A stretch of DNA of 64,000 nucleotides from UBA1738 sp045538755 (GTDB lineage Bacteria; Bacillota; Clostridia; UBA1381). The position numbers and the translations under genes are program-made. The number at the start of each line of letters is the position of its first letter. Positions within the stretch are counted from its first letter, which is position 1. This document shows, piece after piece, positions 1 to 7,419 of this stretch. The stretch covers positions 1-64,000 of the forward strand of contig JAZQEC010000025.1 in assembly GCA_045538755.1 (NCBI GenBank). The letters run 5' to 3'. A model generated the notes under the pieces. That model was not told the origin of the DNA. It made no database searches and saw nothing but the letters and a program-made list of their open reading frames with translations.

Positions 1-2
1 TG

Positions 3-95
3 AAGGATTTCCCAGTTATTGTGGCTATTGATTCCGAGGGACACAACATCTATGATATTGCGCTGGAGCAGTTTTCGGGAGTGCCCAAAAAGTGA
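3..95 (+). CDS. 3' end of a gene, possibly fumarate hydratase beta subunit (partial)
   Basis: Only the last 30 codons are present; the frame begins at base 3 and ends at TGA 93-95. The peptide contains DFPVIVAIDSEGHNIYD. That resembles the C-terminal end of class I fumarate hydratase/tartrate dehydratase beta subunits, where a 'DFP..V..D..GN..Y' pattern is usual. The match is from memory of the family and the fragment is short, so the name is tentative. A hairpin terminator follows about 50 bases later. Confidence 0.4.
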   Translation, partial: KDFPVIVAIDSEGHNIYDIALEQFSGVPKK

Positions 96-143
96 GAAAT
101 ACCAACGTTTTTTCGCATTTTAAAAACTGAAAAACTAAGAAAT

Positions 144-172
144 AAAACCGTTGACAAACGTCAGCGGTTTTT
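144..172 (+). terminator. Hairpin terminator after the partial gene, overlapping the next promoter
   Basis: Arms AAACCGTTGAC and GTCAGCGGTTT (one G-T pair) enclose a short loop and run into five Ts. The right position and orientation to end the partial upstream gene. Confidence 0.6.
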
Positions 173-179
173 GTATAAT
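151..179 (+). promoter_or_regulatory. Consensus sigma-A promoter for tRNA-Ser
   Basis: TTGACA (151-156) and TATAAT (174-179) are separated by exactly 17 bases, a perfect vegetative promoter. Transcription would begin near 186, about 65 bases before the tRNA. The -35 and spacer lie inside the terminator hairpin of the preceding gene. Confidence 0.75.
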
Positions 180-251
180 TCAAAATGCGCCACGAATGCG
201 GCGTTCATTTTTTTTAAAAAACCGAATATCCTTGACAGAATTTCGGAGTCT

Positions 252-342
252 GGAGAAGTACTCAAGAGGCCGAAGAGGCGCCCCTGCTAAGGGTGTAGGT
301 CGGGAAACCGGCGCGAGGGTTCAAATCCCTCCTTCTCCGCCA
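252..342 (+). tRNA. tRNA-Ser (anticodon GCT)
   Basis: Acceptor GGAGAAG pairs with CTTCTCC and is followed by discriminator G and encoded CCA. The anticodon loop CTGCTAA carries GCT at 286-288. The long variable arm gives the 91-base length typical of a class II serine tRNA. The T arm contains GTTCAAATC. Confidence 0.95.
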
Positions 343-376
343 AAAGACGACAAGTTTCGACTTGTCGTCTTTTACT
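343..376 (+). terminator. Terminator after tRNA-Ser
   Basis: A near-perfect hairpin, AAAGACGACAAG / CTTGTCGTCTTT, starts immediately after the CCA and ends in Ts. Confidence 0.85.
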
Positions 377-436
377 TTTTACCTATTCACTCTTCACTAT
401 TCCCTGAATATAAAAGTGTATTTATATAAAACTTAA

Positions 437-450
437 CTTCTCCGCCACCA
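437..450 (+). repeat. Repeated 3' end of tRNA-Ser
   Basis: CTTCTCCGCCA at 437-447 is an exact copy of the last 11 bases of tRNA-Ser (332-342), about 105 bases downstream. It could be a scar of integration or tRNA duplication, or chance. Confidence 0.4.
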
Positions 451-454
451 TTTG

Positions 455-487
455 ACAAGCAATTCAAGTTAGGATTGCTTGTTTTTT
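455..487 (+). terminator. Hairpin with T tract
   Basis: CAAGCAAT and ATTGCTTG flank a short loop and are followed by six Ts. No gene lies directly upstream, so it may back up the tRNA terminator. Confidence 0.5.
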
Positions 488-546
488 ATGTAAAAGAATT
501 TAAAGGCAATTTTTGAAAAAATGTAAAAAATTCATCAAACATTTTC

Positions 547-576
547 ATTGACAGATATATGTCAATGTGATAAAAT
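547..576 (+). promoter_or_regulatory. Promoter of the antiporter with an overlapping inverted repeat
   Basis: TTGACA (548-553), 17-base spacer and TAAAAT (571-576) with an extended -10 TG at 568-569. The -35 is embedded in ATTGACA-N6-TGTCAAT (547-566), a perfect 7-base inverted repeat that could be an operator. Confidence 0.65.
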
Positions 577-631
577 ATACAGGTTGGATTTTTAAAATCA
601 TACATAATTTTAGAAGAATGTGGTGATATGA

Positions 632-1930
632 ATGAGTACATTATTATCAATGTCAGTTGCCCTTTTAGTTGGGCTTTTAATGACAAGGGCGTTTAAGCCG
701 CTAAAACTGCCGTCAGTAACGGCGTACCTTATAGCAGGTGTTTTAATCGGACCTTATTGCATAGGAAGACTGGGGATTCCGGGCTTTGGATTTGACTCGC
801 ATAGTGCTGTCGAAAGGCTCTCGCTTATTTCCGAAGTTGCGCTTGGATTTATCGCATTTTCAATCGGCAGTGAGTTCAGACTTTCAGACCTTAAAAAGAC
901 CGGAAAGCAGGCTTTTGTCATAGGCATACTTCAGGCACTTGCCGCAACTCTTTTAGTCGACCTTGCGCTTTTAGGTGTTCATCTTATTATGCCTGACAAG
1001 TTAACAGTTCCGCAGCTTATAACACTTGGTGCTATTGCAACAGCGACTGCGCCTGCTGCAACACTTATGGTTGTGCGTCAATATAAGGCGAAAGGCCCGC
1101 TTACAAATCTGCTTTTACCAATCGTTGCACTTGACGACGCTGTCGGACTAATTGTTTTTGCCGTTTCCTTTGGTATAGCAAAAACATTGACGGTTGGAAC
1201 GATGGACTTGGTTTCGGTTATAGTCAATCCGTTGGTTGAAATTGCTTGCTCACTTCTTTTGGGTGCTTTAATGGGTTGGATTTTAACACAGCTTGAAAAA
1301 ATGTTCAATTCAAATACAAACCGCCTTAATATGACAATCACGTTTGTGTTTTTAACGGTTGCACTGGCTATGATGGACTTCCATATAGGCCCTGTGCATA
1401 TAAGCTTTTCGTCGCTTCTTGTATGTATGATGCTGGGAACGATATTTTGCAACATCTGCCCGTTATCGCACGATTTAATGGAAAAGGCTGATAAGTGGAC
1501 GTCGCCACTTTTTGCACTGTTCTTTGTTATAAGTGGTGCAGAGCTGGAGCTTGGCGTATTTACCGATATGGCAATCGTGGTAATAGGTATTGTTTATATA
1601 CTTTTCCGTTCTATCGGAAAATATATCGGTTCTTATGGAAGTGCAAAGCTTACCAAATGTGAACCGCAGATTTGCAAATATTTAGGAATTACACTGTTGC
1701 CGCAGGCAGGCGTTGCGCTTGGAATGTGCACAACAGCAATGCAGCTTGGTGAGCAGGGCAATCTTATAAGGAATATCACTCTGTTTGCAGTGTTGATTTA
1801 TGAGCTATTCGGGCCGCTTCTTACAAGGCAAGCACTGATGGCAGCAGGTGATATTAAACCAATGCCGGAAGAGGTAAAAATGCGTCGCCAGACAAAGCTT
1901 AATATGGCAAAAAATATGACAGATAAATAA
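632..1930 (+). CDS. Cation/proton antiporter, CPA2 (Kef/NapA) family
   Basis: A 432-residue polytopic membrane protein with about a dozen hydrophobic segments across its length. The N-terminal AYLIAGVLIGP motif is typical of Kef/NapA-type Na+(K+)/H+ exchangers. Paired aspartates D168-D169 in 'ALDDAVG' match the ion-binding DD pair of electrogenic CPA2 antiporters. It has no C-terminal RCK/TrkA-N nucleotide-binding domain, so it is an exchanger without that gating module. The ATG at 632 was preferred to the out-of-frame ATG at 628. The gene stands alone between its own promoter and terminator. Likely role: pH and Na+ or K+ homeostasis at the cytoplasmic membrane. The ion is not predictable from sequence. 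Confidence 0.85.
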   Translation: MSTLLSMSVALLVGLLMTRAFKPLKLPSVTAYLIAGVLIGPYCIGRLGIPGFGFDSHSAVERLSLISEVALGFIAFSIGSEFRLSDLKKTGKQAFVIGILQALAATLLVDLALLGVHLIMPDKLTVPQLITLGAIATATAPAATLMVVRQYKAKGPLTNLLLPIVALDDAVGLIVFAVSFGIAKTLTVGTMDLVSVIVNPLVEIACSLLLGALMGWILTQLEKMFNSNTNRLNMTITFVFLTVALAMMDFHIGPVHISFSSLLVCMMLGTIFCNICPLSHDLMEKADKWTSPLFALFFVISGAELELGVFTDMAIVVIGIVYILFRSIGKYIGSYGSAKLTKCEPQICKYLGITLLPQAGVALGMCTTAMQLGEQGNLIRNITLFAVLIYELFGPLLTRQALMAAGDIKPMPEEVKMRRQTKLNMAKNMTDK

Positions 1931-1940
1931 AAAACTTTAG

Positions 1941-1971
1941 ATGCACCCAAAGTTTTAGGGTGCATTTTTTG
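1941..1971 (+). terminator. Antiporter terminator
   Basis: ATGCACCC / GGGTGCAT hairpin followed by TTTTTTG, just after the antiporter stop codon. Confidence 0.85.
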
Positions 1972-1978
1972 TTATACA

Positions 1979-2011
1979 AAAAGGCAAAGCGACGCTTGGC
2001 GCCGCTTCCCT
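1979..2011 (-). terminator. Terminator of the nitrogenase-like operon
   Basis: On the minus strand GGGAAGCGGCG and CGTCGCTTTGCC form an imperfect hairpin followed by five Ts, directly after the last gene of the operon. Confidence 0.6.
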
Positions 2012-2012
2012 T

Positions 2013-3128
2013 TTAGTTGCTTATTTTAATTCCGGCATTTTCAGAAGGATTGAAAATTGAATCTGCCTGCTCGTTTGTAAGTGTTATTCCAAACAGCTTT
2101 TGATAGTAGTCTTTTGTTTCTTTTATTATATCAATGTCGGCAAAAAGTTCGGGATAAATGGTTTTTGCCATCCATAAAAGCGTAATTGGAGTATCTGTTC
2201 CCGGCGTGAAGCTTCGGTACATTCCGAGCGGCATTTTATACACTTTTTTATTATTTACAGCATCAATTCCGCTCCAGTCATATGAGCCAACTGTATTGTC
2301 ATATAAATCGTCAGGAAAAGCCGTGTTAAAGTTCGTGATGAAGATGATTTCCGGATTCCAGGCATAAACCTGTTCCATATTTACTGTCTGCTGATTGTCG
2401 CCAGAGAGCTCTTTTGCAACGTTTTTCGCACCTACCACATCAAGCCACCAATCTCCAAAGAAGTTGTCGCCTGATGTCATAATGGTGCTTTCGCTGTATT
2501 TATAAAGGAAAAATGCATTTTTTCGTTCTTCGTCCGGCAAATTCTTTGTACGCTCTAAAATCATATAAAGCATACGTTCGCTGTACTCGGAAACGGTCTG
2601 CGCTTTGTTATTTTCAGGATAAATCTGACTTAAAATGTCAAGCCAACTGTTTAAGGTTTTTACACAATTGTAGGCATGAATATTTGCTGAAATCCCAACG
2701 GCAGCAAAGCCTGCGGTTTTAAGGGTTTCGCCCATCTTTTTGTTGTCTGCACTGTAGAAAACAATGTCAGGCGCAAGCGCTAAAAGCTCCTCGGTATTAA
2801 CGTCAGAGCCGCTGATATATCCTGTTTTGGCGTTTAAAATTTCAGGATAAACCTCGCCCAAAAGCCCGTTTTTAGCGGCAGCCATAGCTTCGGGCGGAAT
2901 ACCGACGAGCTTGTCAGCGCTGTCAAAGAAAACCGAAAGCACCGACGGGAGCGGAAAAATGCCACATACGGCAATTCGTTCTGCGTTTTTAGGAACTGTA
3001 ACCGTGTCGCCTGCTTGGTCGGTCAGGGTTACGGTGTCAGCCGCATCTATGCTTTCTTTTGGTACACCGCATGATGCAAGCGATAGAAAAACAGCTAATG
3101 TAATTAATAATGTAATAAATTTTTTCAT
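2013..3128 (-). CDS. ABC transporter substrate-binding lipoprotein (metal-complex/tetrapyrrole type)
   Basis: A 371-residue protein of the class III periplasmic-binding family (BtuF/FecB/FhuD type). It has a lipoprotein signal peptide with lipobox LASC and lipidated Cys at residue 20. The mature part begins with the family's characteristic 'VTLTDQAGDTVTVPKNAERIAV' region and continues with 'LLALAPDIVFY' and 'WNPEIIFI' motifs. It would sit on the outer face of the membrane and deliver a chelated metal, corrinoid or heme-like ligand to the FecCD-type permease encoded at the start of the same operon. It is the last gene, 15 bases after the NifK-like gene. The ligand cannot be read from the sequence. 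Confidence 0.85.
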   Translation of the reverse strand: MKKFITLLITLAVFLSLASCGVPKESIDAADTVTLTDQAGDTVTVPKNAERIAVCGIFPLPSVLSVFFDSADKLVGIPPEAMAAAKNGLLGEVYPEILNAKTGYISGSDVNTEELLALAPDIVFYSADNKKMGETLKTAGFAAVGISANIHAYNCVKTLNSWLDILSQIYPENNKAQTVSEYSERMLYMILERTKNLPDEERKNAFFLYKYSESTIMTSGDNFFGDWWLDVVGAKNVAKELSGDNQQTVNMEQVYAWNPEIIFITNFNTAFPDDLYDNTVGSYDWSGIDAVNNKKVYKMPLGMYRSFTPGTDTPITLLWMAKTIYPELFADIDIIKETKDYYQKLFGITLTNEQADSIFNPSENAGIKISN

Positions 3129-3143
3129 TTTTACAACCTCGCT

Positions 3144-4265
3144 TTATAAATTCTTCATAAGATTTGGTATCTTTTCTCGGAAAATGCGCCCCGAAAATGC
3201 CTCGTGCGGAAATTCTATGAATTCTGCCGTTTTAGGACAAATGGGCTTAAAAAGAGGGTCTGCGATTACTCTTTTTGCGCTCTTTAGAATTTCACGAAGC
3301 TCGTTTTCGCCTGACATAATATGGTCGTACCCCAAAAATGCATCTGTGTTTGGGGGACATATAACATCCATAGACAATCCGTATTTGTCACGAGCATATT
3401 CGCATATAGAGTTTGCCATTACAGCATCGTGAATGATAAACGTGTCGGATTTTTTGTCGGGGATTGAATATGAAATGCTGCACTCGCCTGTTTTTGCCGA
3501 ATGCTTTAGCAGGTCGGTAAGCTTTTTTGAAAAGCTGTTTCCAATGCAGGTTCCCACAACATAAGGAGTTCCAAATTTTTGGTATAAAAGTTTTGCCGCC
3601 AAAAGTCCTGATGCAGAAACAACAAGGTTCACGTGAGCAGCGCCCATATCCTTTAAGGTGTCAAAATTTCCGCCCATACCGAGCCTCGAAATAATTTTAA
3701 ATCCGCTTTCTTCAAGATAGCTGTGCATATCTTCTACATAGCCAGATATAGAGAAATCAAGCGGTGTAGTCCCTAAAACATTTAAAGAAAGCTCCTTTGT
3801 TTTAGTGCCTGCCGATGCAAATGTGCGCACAATGCTTTCAAAAGCTAATGATGCACCATATATATAGCTGTTCATTCCGTTTGTGGGAATATCAAAGCTT
3901 TTAATGCCAGTATTTAACTCAATCCCACTTGCGATAGCTGAGAGGTCTGTGCCGATTATGGACGGAATAGGAGTGCCTGCGATTGCGACAAAGTTTGGTA
4001 AAAGCGCACCTGCCGCACGAGTGATGTCGTCAATAAGCTTTGCGTCATTACCCATTATTGCATCTATTTCAGTAAGAGCCGAAATATAAACCATACTGTC
4101 AAAGTCATACCAACGAGGCTCATCGTGAGTGCTATAAGTAGAATTACAGCCTGATGCATCGTGCATTATACACATTCCGCCAAATTCAAACAGGGCCGAG
4201 CATACGCCGGATACATCAGCGGTATAAGTTGAAATAATACTTGAAGCTTGATTTTTTAGCAACAT
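3144..4265 (-). CDS. Nitrogenase component 1-like protein, NifK/E/N-like subunit
   Basis: About 373 residues, shorter than true NifK (over 500). Near the N terminus, Cys22, Cys32 and Cys40 lie in 'GVCSALFEFGGMC' and 'HDASGC'. These correspond in position to cysteines that bind the bridging Fe-S cluster in nitrogenase, BchN/B and CfbD proteins. The ATG at 4265 was chosen over the GTG at 4271; it overlaps the preceding NifD-like stop by 10 bases, suggesting translational coupling. With the NifD-like partner it should form the catalytic component that accepts electrons from the NifH-like ATPase. The substrate is unknown. No NifB, NifE/N or homocitrate synthase genes accompany it, which argues against N2 fixation. 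Confidence 0.75.
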   Translation of the reverse strand: MLLKNQASSIISTYTADVSGVCSALFEFGGMCIMHDASGCNSTYSTHDEPRWYDFDSMVYISALTEIDAIMGNDAKLIDDITRAAGALLPNFVAIAGTPIPSIIGTDLSAIASGIELNTGIKSFDIPTNGMNSYIYGASLAFESIVRTFASAGTKTKELSLNVLGTTPLDFSISGYVEDMHSYLEESGFKIISRLGMGGNFDTLKDMGAAHVNLVVSASGLLAAKLLYQKFGTPYVVGTCIGNSFSKKLTDLLKHSAKTGECSISYSIPDKKSDTFIIHDAVMANSICEYARDKYGLSMDVICPPNTDAFLGYDHIMSGENELREILKSAKRVIADPLFKPICPKTAEFIEFPHEAFSGRIFREKIPNLMKNL

Positions 4266-5581
4266 CCACACCCCAATCCTTTAATTTGTATAAGGTTTCT
4301 TGCATCTTTTTCGGTTAAAAATGCGTCTTCTATTTCGTCGCACAGTTTCAGAATTCCGTCATATCCCCAATGTCCTCCGCCTTCGACAATATTTACAAAG
4401 TTTTGTGTCCCTGTAAAATATGCTGCCTTCTGACCGATTGCAACAGTTTTTTCAGAGCTGTTGCGTGAAAGAATACGCATTTTTGGGTGAGTAGTAGAAA
4501 AAACATCTATTTCAGGGAACTTTTCTTTAAGGTGGAAAAATGCATTTTTGTCGCCCGAAGTAATAGAATCTGCATAAATGCGATAAACGTTAAATCCGTG
4601 GTCGCATAGAAGCTTGGCAAGCTCAAACGGTCTTGAAACAGCCGTGTAGTCAATAGATATTTTAGTGTCCCCTAAAATGAGTTTTAGGTCTTCTAATCTT
4701 TTTTTGCAGGCTTGCATTTTTGAAATATGGTCAAAGTCCTTTACGCCCAGCACGCTTGTAAGAGTGTCTATATTATGTTTGATTTCATCGAAATCAAATG
4801 ATACGGGAAGATGAATGTGCCTTTGACCAAGCCTTTTTTCAAGCTCCTCGCCAGATAGCTTTGCCGCAGGATAGTAGGAAATATTTATGGCGCTTTCCGC
4901 CATTTTCTGATAATCCTTGTATGTTGTACAAGCGGTGATTTCCTTTAAGTCGTAGCCTGCATCTTTAATGAGCTTGCAAAGCTCTGAGGAGGCATCGGTC
5001 GATAGGTCGTTACCGATAATATTTATGCTTTTTTCGTTTATTTTTGCCGGCTTTAAAAGGCTGTAAAGCTGACGGCGCATTGTTTCGTCTGGAGTTGCGC
5101 CGCTTTTTCGCATAATAGGGTTCATATAGCAGTCGGTAAAATCTATGTCGGGAAATTCATTTCGCAGGCTGGAAAAAACCATATCCATATCACAGCCCAC
5201 AAAATGATGCATACAGCTTGTATATAGCAAAATTGCAGGCGGCCGCTTTTTAAGGTTTTTTATAATATTTGAAACCCCTTCGATTATTAAGTCTTCCATA
5301 GTGCCGTCAAATAGGTTGTTTTCCCGAATTTCTATGGTAGAAAATCTGTCTTCTGCATTCATTTCGGCTGCGGTTAGCACAACTCCGCGAAGACAGCTTG
5401 CGGCGCAGACAAAAATTTCGTGAGCTTCAGGAATAAGCATTCCGGTATGAACTATGTTCCAGCTTCCTCTTGCAGGTGCGGCATATTCAAGACCGCCATT
5501 TAAAGGAACAGGGAATGATGCATCACGAAGCTTTACTGATGCACCTGATTCATCGGGAGTACTGCCAATGCGTTTCAGCAT
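4256..5581 (-). CDS. Nitrogenase component 1-like protein, NifD-like subunit
   Basis: A 441-residue protein of the nitrogenase component 1 superfamily. Conserved cysteines are seen at 59 and 63 ('VCAASC'), 123 ('YTSCMHH') and 130 ('VGCDMD'), the region that binds an Fe-S cluster in relatives. A glycine-rich 'VEGGGHWGYDG' motif lies near residue 405. The last four residues are CGCC (Cys438, 440, 441), an unusual cysteine tail that could bind metal. It starts one base after the NifH-like stop and overlaps the NifK-like gene. It is shorter than NifD and lacks the accompanying cofactor-assembly genes. It probably reduces a small molecule or a metallocofactor precursor rather than N2. Confidence 0.78.
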   Translation of the reverse strand: MLKRIGSTPDESGASVKLRDASFPVPLNGGLEYAAPARGSWNIVHTGMLIPEAHEIFVCAASCLRGVVLTAAEMNAEDRFSTIEIRENNLFDGTMEDLIIEGVSNIIKNLKKRPPAILLYTSCMHHFVGCDMDMVFSSLRNEFPDIDFTDCYMNPIMRKSGATPDETMRRQLYSLLKPAKINEKSINIIGNDLSTDASSELCKLIKDAGYDLKEITACTTYKDYQKMAESAINISYYPAAKLSGEELEKRLGQRHIHLPVSFDFDEIKHNIDTLTSVLGVKDFDHISKMQACKKRLEDLKLILGDTKISIDYTAVSRPFELAKLLCDHGFNVYRIYADSITSGDKNAFFHLKEKFPEIDVFSTTHPKMRILSRNSSEKTVAIGQKAAYFTGTQNFVNIVEGGGHWGYDGILKLCDEIEDAFLTEKDARNLIQIKGLGCGCC

Positions 5582-5582
5582 T

Positions 5583-6344
5583 TTAATCGCCTCCTTTGCA
5601 GATTGAAACTACGGTATCAGCAAGTGTTCTGTACGCATTTGCCGCGTCACTGTCGGGAAAAGCCTCAATGACAGTTTTTTTCATATCCTCGCTCTCGGGA
5701 ACAAGCTCGCTGTGCTCGATTTCCCCAATGATACGGCTATTTACATCAACGGCAAGTTCTGTAACCTTTTCGGCCTCGTTTTTTACGTTGCGCTTGTTTA
5801 AAATAATGCCGCCGAGAGACGCATAATTTCTTGATGCGAAATTTTCAACAGCCATTGCGATATTTGCGGCAGCATGGATTGCCATATTTTCGCCGCTTGT
5901 AATAACAAAAACCTTGTCAGCATAACCGCTTCGCATAGGCATCGAAAACCCGCCGCATACAACGTCGCCTAAAACGTCGTAAAAAACAATGTCGGGCTTG
6001 TATCTTTCATAAGCGCCTTTCTCCTTAAGCTTTTCAAGAGCGGCGATAATGCCGCGTCCTGCACAACCGAGACCAGGCGTCGGTCCGCCTGCTTCGACAC
6101 ATAAAACGCCTTTGTAGCCGACTGTCACCATATCCTCAAGCGAAAAATCATTTCCACGTGTTCTTACAAGGTCAAGGACGGTTGTAGCCTTTTTGCCGCC
6201 AAGCAGGCAGGTTGTAGAATCCGCCTTGGGATCGCAACCGATTTGCATAACAACGAGACCTTTTTCGGCAAGAGCTGCTGCCATATTTGAAACGGTAGTG
6301 GATTTTCCAATTCCGCCTTTTCCGTAAACTGCAATATTAATCAT
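5583..6344 (-). CDS. NifH-like reductase (nitrogenase Fe-protein homologue)
   Basis: A 253-residue P-loop ATPase of the NifH/BchL/CfbC family. The Walker A GKGGIGKST occupies residues 8-16. Cys94 in 'GLGCAGRG' and Cys130 in 'VVCGGF' match the two cysteines per monomer that hold the shared [4Fe-4S] cluster in the NifH dimer. Arg97, equivalent to the ADP-ribosylation-site arginine of NifH, is present. It should transfer electrons, coupled to ATP hydrolysis, to the two downstream component 1-like proteins. It overlaps the radical SAM gene by 8 bases. It is slightly shorter than NifH (about 275-295). Confidence 0.88.
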   Translation of the reverse strand: MINIAVYGKGGIGKSTTVSNMAAALAEKGLVVMQIGCDPKADSTTCLLGGKKATTVLDLVRTRGNDFSLEDMVTVGYKGVLCVEAGGPTPGLGCAGRGIIAALEKLKEKGAYERYKPDIVFYDVLGDVVCGGFSMPMRSGYADKVFVITSGENMAIHAAANIAMAVENFASRNYASLGGIILNKRNVKNEAEKVTELAVDVNSRIIGEIEHSELVPESEDMKKTVIEAFPDSDAANAYRTLADTVVSICKGGD

Positions 6345-7419
6345 TTTTAGTCACCTCATTTTCGAAGTCGCCGCGAACGGCAGGCGCAGTATAGCCGATG
6401 CGTTCAAGCATTTTGTCAACCTTAGCCTTGCTTTCTTCTGCCGTGTCACTTGTGCCGATTTTGTTATCGTAAAGGCTATAATTTTTTCTGTTCTCTGTTG
6501 GAGAAATGTTGGGCATTATTACGTTTGCACCTGCAAAAATTCCTTTTTCTCTGCCGTTTTTGTCTATTGTTCCAAGAGCTGTGGTTGCAGGAAGCAGAAC
6601 GTTTGGAAGCATTATTCTGCATAGGCTTAAAAAGAACAGTACGTCGTTTAAAGCCCCTGATTTTTCATTTTCAAACGGCGTGTTTTTTGACGGTAAAAAC
6701 GGCCCAATTCCTATCATCTGCGGATTGAATTTTTTCATAAAAAGCATATCTTCTGCAAGATGCTCCGGTGTTTGACCAGGAGAGCCAATCATCATTCCGC
6801 ATCCTGTCTGGAATCCGATTTCTTTTAGGTTTTCAAGACAGGCAAGTCTGTTCTTGAGTGAAAGATTTTCGGGATGAAGCAGGCTGTAATGCTCATCTGT
6901 TGCGGTTTCATGCCTAAGAAGATACCTGTTTGCACCTGCGTCAAAAAGTCTTTTATAGCTTTCAAAGCTGCGCTCGCCGAGCGACAGAGTTATAGCGCAT
7001 TCAGGAAAGCGCTTGCGGATTTGGGACACTATATCAACAAGAACTTCGTCGGTAAAAAATCCATCTTCGCCGCCTTGTAGAACAAGTGTACGAAATCCTG
7101 CGTGGTAGCCGTCTTCGCAGCAAGCAAGAATTTCGTCTTTAGTCATTCTGTATCTGCAAACCTTGCTATTGCTTTTTCTTATTCCGCAGTACAGACAGTC
7201 ATTTTTACATATATTGGATATTTCAACAAGCCCGCGAAGGTAAATATTTTTACCAAACTTCCGATTGGCTATTTGGCGGGCTATTTTTGCTGCATATTCT
7301 CGGTCTTTGTCCGTAAAGGTGGAAATCAGAGAAATCCATTCCTGTTTCGTCAAAGTTTTTTCATTATTCAATTTGTCTATTAATAACTTATTGATCATAT
7401 TAGTCATCTTTCCCGACAT
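6337..7419 (-). CDS. HydE-like radical SAM enzyme
   Basis: A 360-residue radical SAM protein. CxxxCxxC (Cys71, Cys75, Cys78 in 'CKNDCLYC') binds the [4Fe-4S]-SAM cluster. The surrounding 'RGLVEISNICKNDCLYCGIRKSN' region, the 'LVLQGGEDG' strand and the 'GCGMMIGSPGQT' segment closely resemble HydE, the [FeFe]-hydrogenase maturase, and the related PylB/BioB group. HydF, HydG and a hydrogenase are absent from the window, so a different job beside the nitrogenase-like proteins is likely. It overlaps the ABC ATPase by up to 20 bases; starts at 7407 or 7398 are also possible, giving less overlap. It may build or modify a cofactor or act on the imported ligand. Confidence 0.8.
   Translation of the reverse strand: MSGKMTNMINKLLIDKLNNEKTLTKQEWISLISTFTDKDREYAAKIARQIANRKFGKNIYLRGLVEISNICKNDCLYCGIRKSNSKVCRYRMTKDEILACCEDGYHAGFRTLVLQGGEDGFFTDEVLVDIVSQIRKRFPECAITLSLGERSFESYKRLFDAGANRYLLRHETATDEHYSLLHPENLSLKNRLACLENLKEIGFQTGCGMMIGSPGQTPEHLAEDMLFMKKFNPQMIGIGPFLPSKNTPFENEKSGALNDVLFFLSLCRIMLPNVLLPATTALGTIDKNGREKGIFAGANVIMPNISPTENRKNYSLYDNKIGTSDTAEESKAKVDKMLERIGYTAPAVRGDFENEVTKND

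Noticed and set aside
3144..6344. True nitrogen fixation genes (nifHDK)
   Set aside because: The subunits are much shorter than NifD/NifK and nifB, nifE, nifN and nifV are absent, so the sequence supports only a nitrogenase-like system.
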